From NCBI RefSeq assembly GCF_004358165.1, contig NZ_SMTG01000002.1, positions 1,426,001-1,490,000 of the forward strand: a stretch of DNA of 64,000 nt, in the 5' to 3' direction. The position numbers and the translations under genes are program-made. Below are positions 53,001 to 62,900 of the stretch, piece after piece. Position 1 is the stretch's first letter, and each line of letters begins with the position of its first letter. Source of the DNA: Luteimonas terrae (GTDB lineage: Bacteria; Pseudomonadota; Gammaproteobacteria; Xanthomonadales; Xanthomonadaceae). The notes beneath the pieces were generated by a model. The model did not search any database, was not told the origin of the DNA, and was given only the letters and a program-made list of their open reading frames with translations.

Positions 53001-55757
53001 GACGATAGCCGACAGGCTGTACATCGCCTCGTACGGCAGGCAGGCGAAGTTCACCACCGCGCGCCGCAGACCGCGCCACGTCGCCACGCCGACCTGCTGC
53101 AGATGCGCGTCGAGCGCGACATCGGGCGTCTTGGACAGCAGATCGCGCAGTGCGGGAATCAGGACCGGCGCGAGGAACACCGCGAGCAGCCACAGCGTCC
53201 ACGCCAACGGCCGCGCGTGGATCATCCAGCCAATCGCCAGCAGCGCCAGCAGCGCCGCGGGCACGAGGCTGCGCCGCAGATTGTCGAGCAGCTTGCCGCG
53301 CGACAGCCATGTCAGCGGATTGCGCTCGCGCGTGCCGTCGGCCGCCGGCACCCGCGGCAGCAGCCACGGCAGCAGCTGCCAGTCGCCGCGGATCCAGCGA
53401 TGGCGGCGCTTGACGTCGGCGGCGTAGCGCGCGGGATAGTCCTCGTAGAGGCTGACGTCACTGACCAGACCGGCGCGCGCGTAGCAGCCCTCGAGCAGGT
53501 CGTGGCTGAGGATGCGGTTGTCGGGCAGGCGTCCGTGCAGCGCCTGCTCGAACGCGTCGACGTCGTAGATGCCCTTGCCGACGAACGAGCCCTCGCCGAA
53601 CAGGTCCTGGTAGACGTCCGAGACCGCACGCGTGTACGGATCGATGCCGGGCTCGCTGCCGTACATGCGCGCATAGTGGCTGATGCGACGGCCGCTGAGG
53701 CTGCTGCCGACACTGGGCTGGAGAATCCCGTAGCCGCGCGTGACGCGGCCGCGTGCGGGATCGAAACGCGCCTGGTTGAGCGGGTGCGCGAGCGTGCCGA
53801 CGAAGGCGCGCGCCGCATCGCGCGGCAGCTGGGTGTCGCTGTCGAGGGTGATCACGTAGCGCACGTTCGCCAGCACCGCGACGTCGCCCACAACGCGCGC
53901 GAAGGCCCCGGTACCGGCGCCGCGCAGCAGTCCGTTGAGCGCCGCCAGCTTGCCGCGCTTGCGCTCGTGACCGATCCACTTGCCCTCGCCCGCATTCCAG
54001 ACACGTGGACGGTGCAGGAGAAAGAAGCGGTCGCGGCTGCCGGCCTCGCCATCGTCGGCGTAGCGGGCGTTCAACGCCTCGATCGCCGAGGCGGCGTAGT
54101 CGATCAGCGCCGCATCCCCGGGCAGGGTCTGCGCATCGGCATCGAAGCCGTCGCTGAGCAGCGCGAAATGCAGGTGCGCGTCGCGGTTGGCGAGGAACCG
54201 GACTTCCAGGCCTTCCACCAGTGCGTCCACGCCGTCGGTGTTGCCGAACATGCACGGCACGGAGACCAGCGTGCGTGCCGTCGCCGGAATGCCGTAGGCG
54301 TAGTCCAGGCGCGGCAGCGGCTTGGGCGCGACCAGCACGGTCGCCATCCAGTTGGTCAGGGCGATTCCGAGTTCGCTGAAGACCAGCACGCCCAGCACCG
54401 CCAGCAGCCACGTCGGCACGGGACCGTTCGCGACCTGTCCCAGCAATCCGGTCGTCGCGAGCATCACGACGATCGCGATCATCGTCAGATACGCGCCCAG
54501 CGGGACCGTGCGTGGGGCCATGCGGATCGGCGGCCGACCGGTGCGTTCGGCGAGACACGCGATGGTGCGCGCCCGACCGTCGTCGACGAGGTAATAGCCG
54601 ACATGCCCTTCGATGGCGTCTGCCGGATGCGCGGCGGCCAGTTCGACGGTCAATTGCGCGACGGCCAGCTCGTCCACGTCGGCACGGCGCGCGATCTTCT
54701 CGATCGCGTGACGGTAGTGGTCGCGCGTGCCGAAGTCCATCAGGCCGTAGGTGGCGGCCGGATCCTCGCGCAGCGCGGCGTCGACCAGGCTCATGGTCTC
54801 GACGTATTCCCGCCAGTCCATGTTGGCCAGGAACCGCAGGCTGCCGATGCTGTTGCCCACCGACACCTGGTCGGCGGCCTGCTGCTGGTTCTCGGCCAGC
54901 ACCAGCGCGTCGACACGCAGCCCCGATTCCCCGAGCCACTGGTCCACCCACCCCAGCGGCATCGCCATCATCGCGCCGCGCCCCTGCAGCCCGCGCACCA
55001 GTTCGGCGACGAAGGCGCCGGTGGCCGGCGGCCGGCTGCGGGCCATGTCGGCGACGACGAGGACCACGTCCTTGGGCGAGTCGGCCGCGGTCGCGTTGAG
55101 GCGCTCGGCCCAGGCGCGTGCGCGGCGCTGGTCGTCACCGTCACGGATCACCCGCACGGCCATGCGGCGCAGGTTTTCCAGCACCGCGAGGCGCAGCATG
55201 ATCGGCACCGCCCACAGCTCGCCCAGCGTCAGCGGCGTCACGGTCTGGTAGGCGGCGACGAAGCGGCTCAGCGTGACCGCATCCACCTGTCCGTCGCCAT
55301 GCGCCACGGCGTCCATCGCCAGGTCGTAGACCCGCGGCAGCCCCGCCGACGGCCCCTCGGCCAGCACCGGCAGCTCGCGGCTGTAGCCCTTGGGCAGATG
55401 GCGCCGCGCCAGGCGCACCTGCTCTTCGACCAGGTGGTAGTTGTCCAGCAGCCACTCGCCGGCCGGCGTGATCGGCAATTCGTCGCGCACCATGACCGCG
55501 AGGAACACGCGCGCCTCTTCGAGCAGACGGGCGTTCTCGTCCAGGCGCGCCAGCAGGCGGTCCGGCGATCGTCCGGTGCGCACGCGATGGGCGTTCGCCA
55601 GATCGCGACCATGCCGCTCCATCTGTTCGGCACTGAACAACTGTGCGCGCAGTGGTGCCTGAACATCGAGATTTCCGGGCACGGCCGGGACGGCATTGCG
55701 GGGGACGCGGCGTCGCAGACGCAGCCAGCGGCGCGCGATCCTCGAAGCAAGGGGCAT
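47088..55757 (-). CDS. ndvB: Cyclic beta-1,2-glucan synthase-like protein (GT84-GH94, NdvB/Cgs type)
   Basis: This 2889-aa membrane enzyme matches the length of Brucella/Rhizobium Cgs. The N-terminal about 400 residues and several helices (about 400-470, 815-960) anchor it in the inner membrane. The glycosyltransferase core has VITLDSDTQLP near residue 639 and RRHRWIRGDWQLLPWLLP near 787. The C-terminal half has two long beta domains and a GH94 phosphorylase module with TGDWNDGMNRVG near 2564, where Asp is the catalytic acid. Cgs makes cyclic beta-1,2-glucan, a periplasmic osmolyte important in symbiosis and virulence. AGGA precedes ATG 55757. Product ring size cannot be predicted. A bare GH94-type phosphorylase role is possible but less likely given the GT core. 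Confidence 0.9.
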   Translation of the reverse strand: MPLASRIARRWLRLRRRVPRNAVPAVPGNLDVQAPLRAQLFSAEQMERHGRDLANAHRVRTGRSPDRLLARLDENARLLEEARVFLAVMVRDELPITPAGEWLLDNYHLVEEQVRLARRHLPKGYSRELPVLAEGPSAGLPRVYDLAMDAVAHGDGQVDAVTLSRFVAAYQTVTPLTLGELWAVPIMLRLAVLENLRRMAVRVIRDGDDQRRARAWAERLNATAADSPKDVVLVVADMARSRPPATGAFVAELVRGLQGRGAMMAMPLGWVDQWLGESGLRVDALVLAENQQQAADQVSVGNSIGSLRFLANMDWREYVETMSLVDAALREDPAATYGLMDFGTRDHYRHAIEKIARRADVDELAVAQLTVELAAAHPADAIEGHVGYYLVDDGRARTIACLAERTGRPPIRMAPRTVPLGAYLTMIAIVVMLATTGLLGQVANGPVPTWLLAVLGVLVFSELGIALTNWMATVLVAPKPLPRLDYAYGIPATARTLVSVPCMFGNTDGVDALVEGLEVRFLANRDAHLHFALLSDGFDADAQTLPGDAALIDYAASAIEALNARYADDGEAGSRDRFFLLHRPRVWNAGEGKWIGHERKRGKLAALNGLLRGAGTGAFARVVGDVAVLANVRYVITLDSDTQLPRDAARAFVGTLAHPLNQARFDPARGRVTRGYGILQPSVGSSLSGRRISHYARMYGSEPGIDPYTRAVSDVYQDLFGEGSFVGKGIYDVDAFEQALHGRLPDNRILSHDLLEGCYARAGLVSDVSLYEDYPARYAADVKRRHRWIRGDWQLLPWLLPRVPAADGTRERNPLTWLSRGKLLDNLRRSLVPAALLALLAIGWMIHARPLAWTLWLLAVFLAPVLIPALRDLLSKTPDVALDAHLQQVGVATWRGLRRAVVNFACLPYEAMYSLSAIVVTLWRTLFTRRHLLQWNPSSEVERTLGKRGAAELREMAGVPVLAALLAVAVGVLNAPALWVAAPVLALWAGSPLLMAWLGAPPRQRRAQLSPPQRAFLGRVSRRTWAFFEVNIREDDHWLPPDNIQEHPALVVARRTSPTNIGLSLLANLGAWDFGYVQADVVAARTARVFDTLDLLPRHRGHFYNWYDTETLAPLPPRYISTVDSGNLAGHLLTLRQGLLALIDAPVVAPQTFAGLADTFGVLRTDFAAGDVDWTRSLEAFGMRLDAVCGAPPESTAATVHALDALAPLADALVRSAPPDPARAALHDDAATWVMRLADAVHAAQDALPASRLDIEAPVPTLRMLAGDPATAAGVQARIEALEALAHRAGQFALMEYDFLYDRARHLLSIGFDVDAARLDAGHYDLLASEARLCSFVAIAQGRLPQDTWFALGRQLTEVDGDPTLLSWSGSMFEYLMPQLVMPGYPDTLLDQTMHHAVQAQIDYGRLHDVPWGISESGYNAVDARMNYQYRAFGVPDLGLKRGLAEDLVIAPYATMMALMVAPEAATQNLQRLEADGFTGRFGFFEAIDYTASRLPRGQHHAVIRSFMAHHQGMGFLALDHLLREQPMQKRFVSDPEFQATLLLLQERVPRTGVFRPHTVDVGDVRPSVAEDDAQLRLFRGADTTRPAVQLLSNGRMHAMLTNAGGSALRCHDLALTRWREDGTRDHWGSFCYLQDVDDGDTWSAAFQPTCTTVDQYEAIFSPAKAEFRGRRRGIDSHLEVAISAEDDIELRRLRLANRSRRPRTIEITTYAEVVIAPAVSDEAHPAFSNLFVQTEIVRATQSLLCTRRPRAHDEAQPWMFHMLAAHGVDLSQISYETDRARFVGRGRTPRAPLALQSAGPLSDTAGSVLDPVVAIRVRITLAPDQTAVLDVVTGIADAREACAGLIDKYRDRRLADRVFDLAWTHSQVVRRQIGASHADAQLYERIAGLITFAHPFLRADPGVLVQNRRGQSGLWGHAISGDLPIVLVQIADAENIELVRQMVQAHAYWRLKGLQVDLLIWNEDQAGYRQQLQERILGLVSAGPEGHVLDRPGGIFVRPAQQISQEDRILLLSVARVIVSDQRGTLAAQVARHVTPERAVPLLALAPPAESGPAAPGRYDLPQIIESAQADEDPWPFEAVHPQLQFDNGTGAFSADGREYVIVLEDGETTPAPWSNVMANAQFGTVVSESGAGYTWAENAHEFRLTPWHNDPVSDANGEALYLRDEETGHLWSPMPLPIRGRGAYRTRHGFGYSVYEHVEDGIASELWIYVAAEDAVKFSVLKLRNLSGRPRRVSATGYVEWVLGDLRVKTQMHVVGEHDAATGLLTARNPYNTEFAGRVAFFDVDGADRSFTGDRAEFLGRNGSMRAPDALRRERLSGRIGAGRDPCLALQVPVELAVDGSREVVFRLGVAHDMHGALALAARLRGSQPAHDALDAVRMHWLRTLGAVRVETPEPGIDLLVNGWLVYQTLACRYLARSGYYQSGGAFGFRDQLQDTMATVHAAPELARAHLLASAAHQFPQGDVLHWWHPPADRGVRTRCSDDYLWLPLAACRYVEATGDAAVLDVAVGFIEGRLVNADEESYYDLPVPSGRADTLYAHCVVALERGMSLLGERGLPLIGTGDWNDGMNRVGEGGRGESVWLGFFLYDVLLRFVTLAGSRGDATFAATCRDAAARLQANLEAQAWDGGWYRRAWFDDGTPIGSHTSDECRIDSISQSWAVLSGAADPDRARTAMAALDTHLVKRDAGLIQLLDPPFDHTTHDPGYIRGYVPGVRENGGQYTHAAVWSAMAFAALGDRERAWELARMISPVHHARDAAGVATYKVEPYVMAADVYGVAPHIGRGGWTWYTGSAGWMYRLLGESLLGLVRQGDTLRLSPCIPRDWPGYRIQLRHGAAVYRIEVRQTDVAEPVLSLDGERQVTQTLRLDEADAIHDVLLEWPRNVAPTQA

Positions 55758-55976
55758 ACGGGATCCTGTCGCCGGTGGTCGAAGTGGGCGCGATCATCGC
55801 GACCGGACCCGCGAGGCCATGTGATGGCAACGCGAGCCGACGCCAGCGAAATCGCAGCGGACGCGAACCGGTTCAGGAGACGTTGGGAGTGCGCAACTGG
55901 CGCGTTGGCGACGGAACGGGCGATTGCCCGACATGCCGCATCTTCGATCCACCGATCCGATGACGCCTGGATCAGG

Positions 55977-56051
55977 TGGTGGGCGGTACAGGGTTCGAAC
56001 CTGTGACCCCTACCATGTCAAGGTAGTGCTCTACCGCTGAGCTAACCGCCC
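55977..56051 (-). tRNA. tRNA-Val (anticodon GAC)
   Basis: The minus strand reads GGGCGGT paired with ACCGCCC, then A and an encoded CCA. The D-arm TAGCTCAGCGGTAGAGC, the anticodon stem CTACC/GGTAG around TTGACAT (anticodon GAC), and the T-arm ACAGGTTCGAACCCTGT are canonical. A promoter precedes it. Downstream only a weak hairpin (CGGGC/GCCCG, 55930-55917) is seen. Confidence 0.97.
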
Positions 56052-56062
56052 GAAGGGTGCGC

Positions 56063-56091
56063 ATCATACACCGGATCCGCGCGATGTCGAA
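56063..56091 (-). promoter_or_regulatory. Sigma-70 promoter of tRNA-Val
   Basis: TTCGAC (56091-56086) and TATGAT (56068-56063) on the minus strand are separated by 17 bases and lie just before the tRNA. Confidence 0.65.
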
Positions 56092-56109
56092 CATTTCGCG
56101 CGAACTTTT

Positions 56110-58143
<2,034 letters not shown>

Positions 58144-58629
58144 GGCAGATCCGGTCCGGACAGGCGTGATCAATGGGGGCGCCAACGCGCCTGGTCAACA
58201 TTCCAGCGTCATGCAGCCGTCCGCGCTTCACGACCCGGACAGCCCGACGGCGCAGCCGCCCACCACGGCGACGGGCGGAATCCGACCTCGTTGGCAGGCA
58301 TCGACCGGCTGCGCCCGACGGGCCGCTGGCGGAGGCTGGACGTCCTGCAGGATCGCAGGGTGCCGGTGCAGGAGACGAGACGGAAGATCGCGAACGGCAA
58401 CCGCAGGGCCATTCGCCACCGATCGCCACGCCTCCGGCCGCAACAGGACAAGGATGTCCGCATGTGTCCAGGCAGCAAGGCGCCCCGCCCGCTCCGGCGG
58501 GCGGGGCGCTTCTTCCACCTTTCCGGCTCGCTGGCGCGCATGACGACGCCTCCATCCCACGAACCGGCATGCCTCGAGCGCGGCAGCCCCGACAGGATCA
58601 GCACGCTCGACCACGTTCGCCATGCGGCG
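58144..58629. other. Gene-free 486-bp region with an orphan terminator
   Basis: No ORF here has convincing coding character on either strand, and no known RNA family could be recognised. A very strong hairpin (58480-58509) faces plus-strand transcription with TTCTT behind it, but no plus-strand gene precedes it. A small untranslated RNA transcribed from 58144-58470 is possible but unproven. Confidence 0.5.
58480..58514 (+). terminator. Strong hairpin terminator with no assigned upstream gene
   Basis: A perfect 13-bp stem GCGCCCCGCCCGC/GCGGGCGGGGCGC with loop TCCG is followed by TTCTT on the plus strand. The minus-strand side lacks a U-tract. Confidence 0.65.
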
Positions 58630-59202
58630 ATGACTAATCGTGGGACGCCGCCACGCGGCGCCCTGCAATTGCAAAGCCCTGATCGGACACGCGGCGTCAC
58701 GCTGGTCGAGCTGATGACCACGCTCGCCATCCTGACGATCGTCAGCACGTTCGGCATGACCGCCTTCGCCGACGCCATCGCGCGACACCGCGTCCAGACC
58801 GCCCTGCACCTGATCAGCGCCGATCTGGCAATGGCGCGCAACACCGCCATCACCCGCCGCAGCCACGTGATCGCCTGCCCCGGCGATCCGTTGATGGGAT
58901 GCCGCCTGGACGCGAACTGGAGCCACGGCTGGATCGTGTTTTCCGATCCCGATGGCAATCGCCAACCCGACAGCGAGCGTGACCTCATCCGCGTCGGCAA
59001 CGCGCCATCCGGCGCGCCGCAACACCTCCGCCTCGCCTCCACCCGCAATTTCGTGCGCTACCAACGCGACGGACGCAGCGCCGGGACGAATCTCACCATC
59101 AATGTCTGCGCCGGCACCCTGCTGCAGGGGCAAGTGGTCGTGAACAACCTGGGCCGTGTGCGCAGCGCTCGTCCTGCAAGCGAGCAGAGCTGCCCGCACT
59201 GA
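58630..59202 (+). CDS. fimT: FimT/GspH-like type IV pseudopilin
   Basis: This is a 190-aa minor pilin or GspH-type pseudopilin. The prepilin peptidase site is RG-VTLVELMTTLAILTIVSTFG with cleavage after Gly22 and Glu27 at the +5 position of the mature protein. It is followed by the hydrophobic helix and a GspH/FimT-type soluble domain (MARNTAITRRSHVIACPGD, WSHGWIVFSDPDGN). It should prime or modify the type IV pilus fibre near PilY1 and PilE. No strong ribosome-binding site is seen, and an in-frame ATG some 30 codons upstream exists, but the usual short leader supports 58630. In Xanthomonas, fimT usually heads the pilV-pilW-pilX-pilY1-pilE cluster; here it lies on the other strand behind a tRNA gene. 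Confidence 0.85.
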   Translation: MTNRGTPPRGALQLQSPDRTRGVTLVELMTTLAILTIVSTFGMTAFADAIARHRVQTALHLISADLAMARNTAITRRSHVIACPGDPLMGCRLDANWSHGWIVFSDPDGNRQPDSERDLIRVGNAPSGAPQHLRLASTRNFVRYQRDGRSAGTNLTINVCAGTLLQGQVVVNNLGRVRSARPASEQSCPH

Positions 59203-59268
59203 TGAACCGCCCGCCGCGCGGCCTTCGCGCAGCAGAACCCACGCCTGCAAATCCTGCCGCCAACAACG

Positions 59269-59296
59269 AAAAAGGCCCGCATTTCTGCGGACCTTT
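59269..59296 (-). terminator. Terminator behind tRNA-Asn
   Basis: On the minus strand AAAGGTCCGCA-GAAA-TGCGGGCCTTT forms a stem with one mismatch and continues into TTTTTCG. It may also stop the converging fimT transcript. Confidence 0.75.
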
Positions 59297-59302
59297 CGCG
59301 TT

Positions 59303-59379
59303 TGGCGCCCGAAGTTGGACTCGAACCAACGACCCCCTGATTAACAGTCAAGTGCTCTAACCGGCTGAGCTATTCGGGC
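59303..59379 (-). tRNA. tRNA-Asn (anticodon GTT)
   Basis: The minus strand reads GCCCGAA paired with TTCGGGC, then G and an encoded CCA. The D-arm TAGCTCAGCCGGTTAGAGC, the anticodon stem CTTGA/TCAGG with loop CTGTTAA (anticodon GTT), and the T-arm GTTGGTTCGAGTCCAAC are canonical. Confidence 0.97.
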
Positions 59380-59389
59380 GGGGAGGCGT

Positions 59390-59417
59390 ATTCTAATCGG
59401 TCAGCCGGACCCGTCAA
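59390..59417 (-). promoter_or_regulatory. Sigma-70 promoter of tRNA-Asn
   Basis: TTGACG (59417-59412) and TAGAAT (59395-59390) on the minus strand with a 16-base spacer lie immediately before the tRNA. Confidence 0.7.
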
Positions 59418-59453
59418 GTAGGGGCAGTGCAGTCGACACGCGGCGACTGTCAT

Positions 59454-59912
59454 TCACCAACAGTCCTGTGCAGTGCCCGTCGCACCTCCGGCGATGTCCT
59501 TCTTGCCGGCCTGATTGAGGGTCAGGGTCATGCAGCGCACATCCTTGCGTTGGGCGTCCTTCGGTACCGCCTGAAGCTGGAAAGCCGTGTCGGTGGGCGT
59601 CGACGTGAACGAGATGTCGTACCACGCCGTCCCGGTGCGCGGCGACTTTTCCATTCCGGACGGAATGGCGGTCGCGTATCTTCCCTGCACGGTCCGATAG
59701 CGCTCCATCACCTGCGCCAGATCCACGAGATCCGCCTTGGCCTGCCCGCGGCGGCCTTTGCGGATCGCATCTTGATAGGCAGGTAACGCGATCGACGCAA
59801 GAATCGCGATGACCGCGACCACGATCATCAGCTCGATCAGGGTGAACCCTTGCAGGCCACGCTGCGGGGTTTCTGGCCGGACGCGTCTCGCTTTAATCAG
59901 GGCTTCCATCAT
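59454..59912 (-). CDS. pilE: Type IV minor pilin PilE
   Basis: This 152-aa prepilin has a leader ending QG-FTLIELMIVVAVIAILASIALPAYQD. Cleavage after Gly22 leaves Phe as the first mature residue and Glu27 at +5. The soluble part (AKADLVDLAQVMERYRTVQGRYATA) and the C-terminal Cys pair (VRCMTLTL...AQDCW) match PilE-type minor pilins that form a complex with PilY1. ATG 59912 overlaps the pilY1 stop by four bases and has GGAGG 8 bases before it; a second ATG follows at once. It is the last gene of the pilY1 operon. Confidence 0.93.
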   Translation of the reverse strand: MMEALIKARRVRPETPQRGLQGFTLIELMIVVAVIAILASIALPAYQDAIRKGRRGQAKADLVDLAQVMERYRTVQGRYATAIPSGMEKSPRTGTAWYDISFTSTPTDTAFQLQAVPKDAQRKDVRCMTLTLNQAGKKDIAGGATGTAQDCW

Positions 59913-62900
59913 TTCAGCTGCCTCCAGGACTGGCGACCACAGGGACGCGGCAGCACGAAGGCGCCGGGATAGATCACCACTTGGCACTGCTCGAAGGTCG
60001 CGCAGCTTTCGACGGCCGGGTTGCAGACCGGATTGACCAGACGCTGCGGCGTGATATTGGCGATTGCCGTACCGACAACCGGCGGTTGCGCGGTGTTGTC
60101 GCCCGTCCCAAGCGCAACGCCGCCGCAGTTGGAACCGGTACAGGCGACCGTTCCACTGGGCAATACCTGCACATTGGCCAATGCACCAGCGCCGGACAAC
60201 AGATCCAGCACGTATTGAAAGTTGGTGCCGCCCGGATCGCAGCTGTCGTTGCGCGGCGAATAGGTCGTGAAGAACACCCGCCCACTCTGGATACGCGGCG
60301 TGGCGATGAAGCGTTCGCCGTTTGCAGCAGCGTTCTGCACCTTCAGGTCCAAGTACCACCCTCGCTTGGAACCCGACCCGTAATATTGCACCGCCTGTTT
60401 GCTGATGGTACGCGTGGTGAAGGTGCTTCCTGCAGTTTCCGCAGTAATCGTCTGGGCCTGCAGATTGGAACGCGTCACGGTGCTGGTGCTGACGAAGTCG
60501 TCGAACACTGCATACAGCGACTGCACCTGCGGATTGGCAACGACATCGTTGTCGCGCTCGAACAAATAGCGACCGGTACCGAAGTAGATCATGACACCAT
60601 CACCCGGACCTGCCGCGATCCTGATGCCGCCGGTAATCGGTTGACGCTGCCGCTTGGCAGGACGGTCTTCGTTGTTCGTTTCCAATGACGTGAAGAGCGG
60701 ATTGTTCGAATTCGCTACTTTCCAATTGCGCACATCGGTGCTGCTCAAATCGAACTTCCACAGGTTGCCTTGAAGATCGCCGCCATAGACAAAGTCGATG
60801 CGGCCATCACCGTTCCGGTCGATGGCAGTGATCTGGCCGAGCCCGTTGACGGGATCCTGGTCCAAGGCCGAGCAATCGAAGAGAGGCAACGTGCTCAGGA
60901 AGCCGCATTCCGCACCCGTCGGAATGCCGGCGACAATCGTTCTGGCTGGATTTGCGTCCTTCCCAGTCAGCTTGGCGATCAGGTCTCCTGTAAACGCGTC
61001 CAGAATGTAGAGCGAGGGGTCGCTGCGCGTTCCGCCATATCCATTGCCGAACAACACGCCCCAACTGCCATTCTGCAACGGCACGATCAGCGGCTTTCCA
61101 TAGATGTTGCCCAGGTCGCTGTCCAGCGCGCCATTCTTCTCCCACAGAACATCGCCAGACGCCAAGCTGTCGGGATTGCTGACGTTAAGCGCGAAAATCG
61201 TCTTCGCGCCGCCGCCGCCGGCAGCGACCAGCAGTGTCTTCCACCGGGAGTCGCCCGGATCCTTGGCATCGCTAACCGTGATCTGACCATCCACGAAATA
61301 TTTGTGCTCGAAGGACCGGCTGTCGGGTATCGGCAGGCTTTTCAGGTTACGCAGTGCCGCATTCGGGATGAATCCGAACAGCTCCCGGCCCGCCGTTTCT
61401 GTAGTGCACGCCTGGCTTGCGTTTGGAGCAATACACGGCTGCGTGGTGGCGTCGAAGGCGTGCAGCATGCCGTCGTTGGCCCCCACGTATGCCACGGTCT
61501 TGCGGCTGGCTTTGGCCGTCAGATATGCCGCATAGCCCGACATCATCGCGTCGCTGGGAAAACTGGCGTAGCCGAAATCCGCGCGAGGCGAAGCAACCAC
61601 GGGCTCTGAGTTGACAATGTCACCGAGTACTGCGCTGCGCGCGCGCAGCGTGCCGCCATTGCCCGCTCCCAGTTCCTGCGAGTGGTCGCCTCTGAGGTAA
61701 TCGACCAGCTGCGTCGCGGTATAGGCCTTTCCGTAGTTCGTACTTACGGTGGTCGCGTTGAGGCCCAGGTGCGCGAGCGTAATGGTTTCTGTATTGCCGG
61801 AGTTCTTGAAGACCTGGATGTCCTTGGTGCTGCTGGTCGAACGATTCGTCAGGATCGTGCGGTCCCCGTGGGCGGGCATCTTGGCCTGCGCGCTCCACAG
61901 AGTGCTGGCGGCGTTTCCATTCGCGTCCAGGGAGATCGCCGTGAGATTGCCCGTCCAGTCCATGCCGTTGCGGCCGCGGCGGAAAGTCGGCTGCAGCGTG
62001 AAGCTGTTGTTGCCCACGCGCGCGCCACTGATCGTGGCGACGCCCACCGCCAGATCACGGGTTGCGATGTCGTCGAAGGCGCGAGACAGCTGGGCCTTCA
62101 ACGTCAAAGGATTGGTCACCAAGAAATAGTTGTCCGGAACGCCATCACCATTCGAGTCCCACTGCGGATAGTTCGGCGCGCCGTACTTCGCCGCGTACCA
62201 GAGCGGATTGTTCAGCGATATCGCACCCGAGCCGGTCGTCGAAGGCGTGAACGTACGCGTTTGGGTCAGCGGCAACTGCTGCCCGCACAGGCCTGTTGTG
62301 ATGTTGCGACACTGGCCGGGGCCTTGGGTTGCGGAGGGCGTATTGAGTTCGTACGGGCGGAAAGAACCCGCACCGGAGTCAGCATCGCGCACATCCAGGT
62401 ACACGCCGTCCTGCGTGGTGCCGCTGATCACGTAACCCATGTTCTGGTCGGCGCTACCGGCGGCGTACTCCGACGTCAGCGTGACCGTCACCGTGCCGCT
62501 GGCCGTGGCCTGCACCTGGTAGCGGACGATTGCATCCATGTCGTAATCGTTGCCCTGCTCCGAATCCTCGTAATTGATACGGAACGTCGCGGAGGCACGC
62601 CCCTGGTTGACCGTCGAATCAACTGGCTGTCCGGGCAGGTTGACAATGTTCTCGACGTAGAAATGAACGATGCTGTTGGTGGGCTTGCGCGCCCCTTGCC
62701 CGAAGGTACCGCTGGCGGTTTTCGCGAACGGCACGATTGTGATATTGCGTCCACCTACGGGAAACTCGATGCGCGGCAGCGGCGAAGCGAGGGCGATTGA
62801 ATACGTGCTGAGGTTCTGTAGGCCGCCGGCCGCATTGATGTCGTTGGTGCGACCGAACCGGGCCACGCTGGCCGCGAAATACGTGCCGTTCTTGGTCGGC

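Noticed and set aside
49161..56006. A 2281-codon open frame on the plus strand
   Set aside because: It is antisense to the glucan synthase-like gene. Its composition (His, Gln, Arg, Asp rich, no domain) is the usual shadow of a GC-rich gene, and the minus-strand protein has clear catalytic motifs.
58144..58480. 4.5S, 6S or RNase P RNA
   Set aside because: The diagnostic stretches of these RNAs (for example GGTCCGGAAGGAAGCAGCC for 4.5S) are not present.
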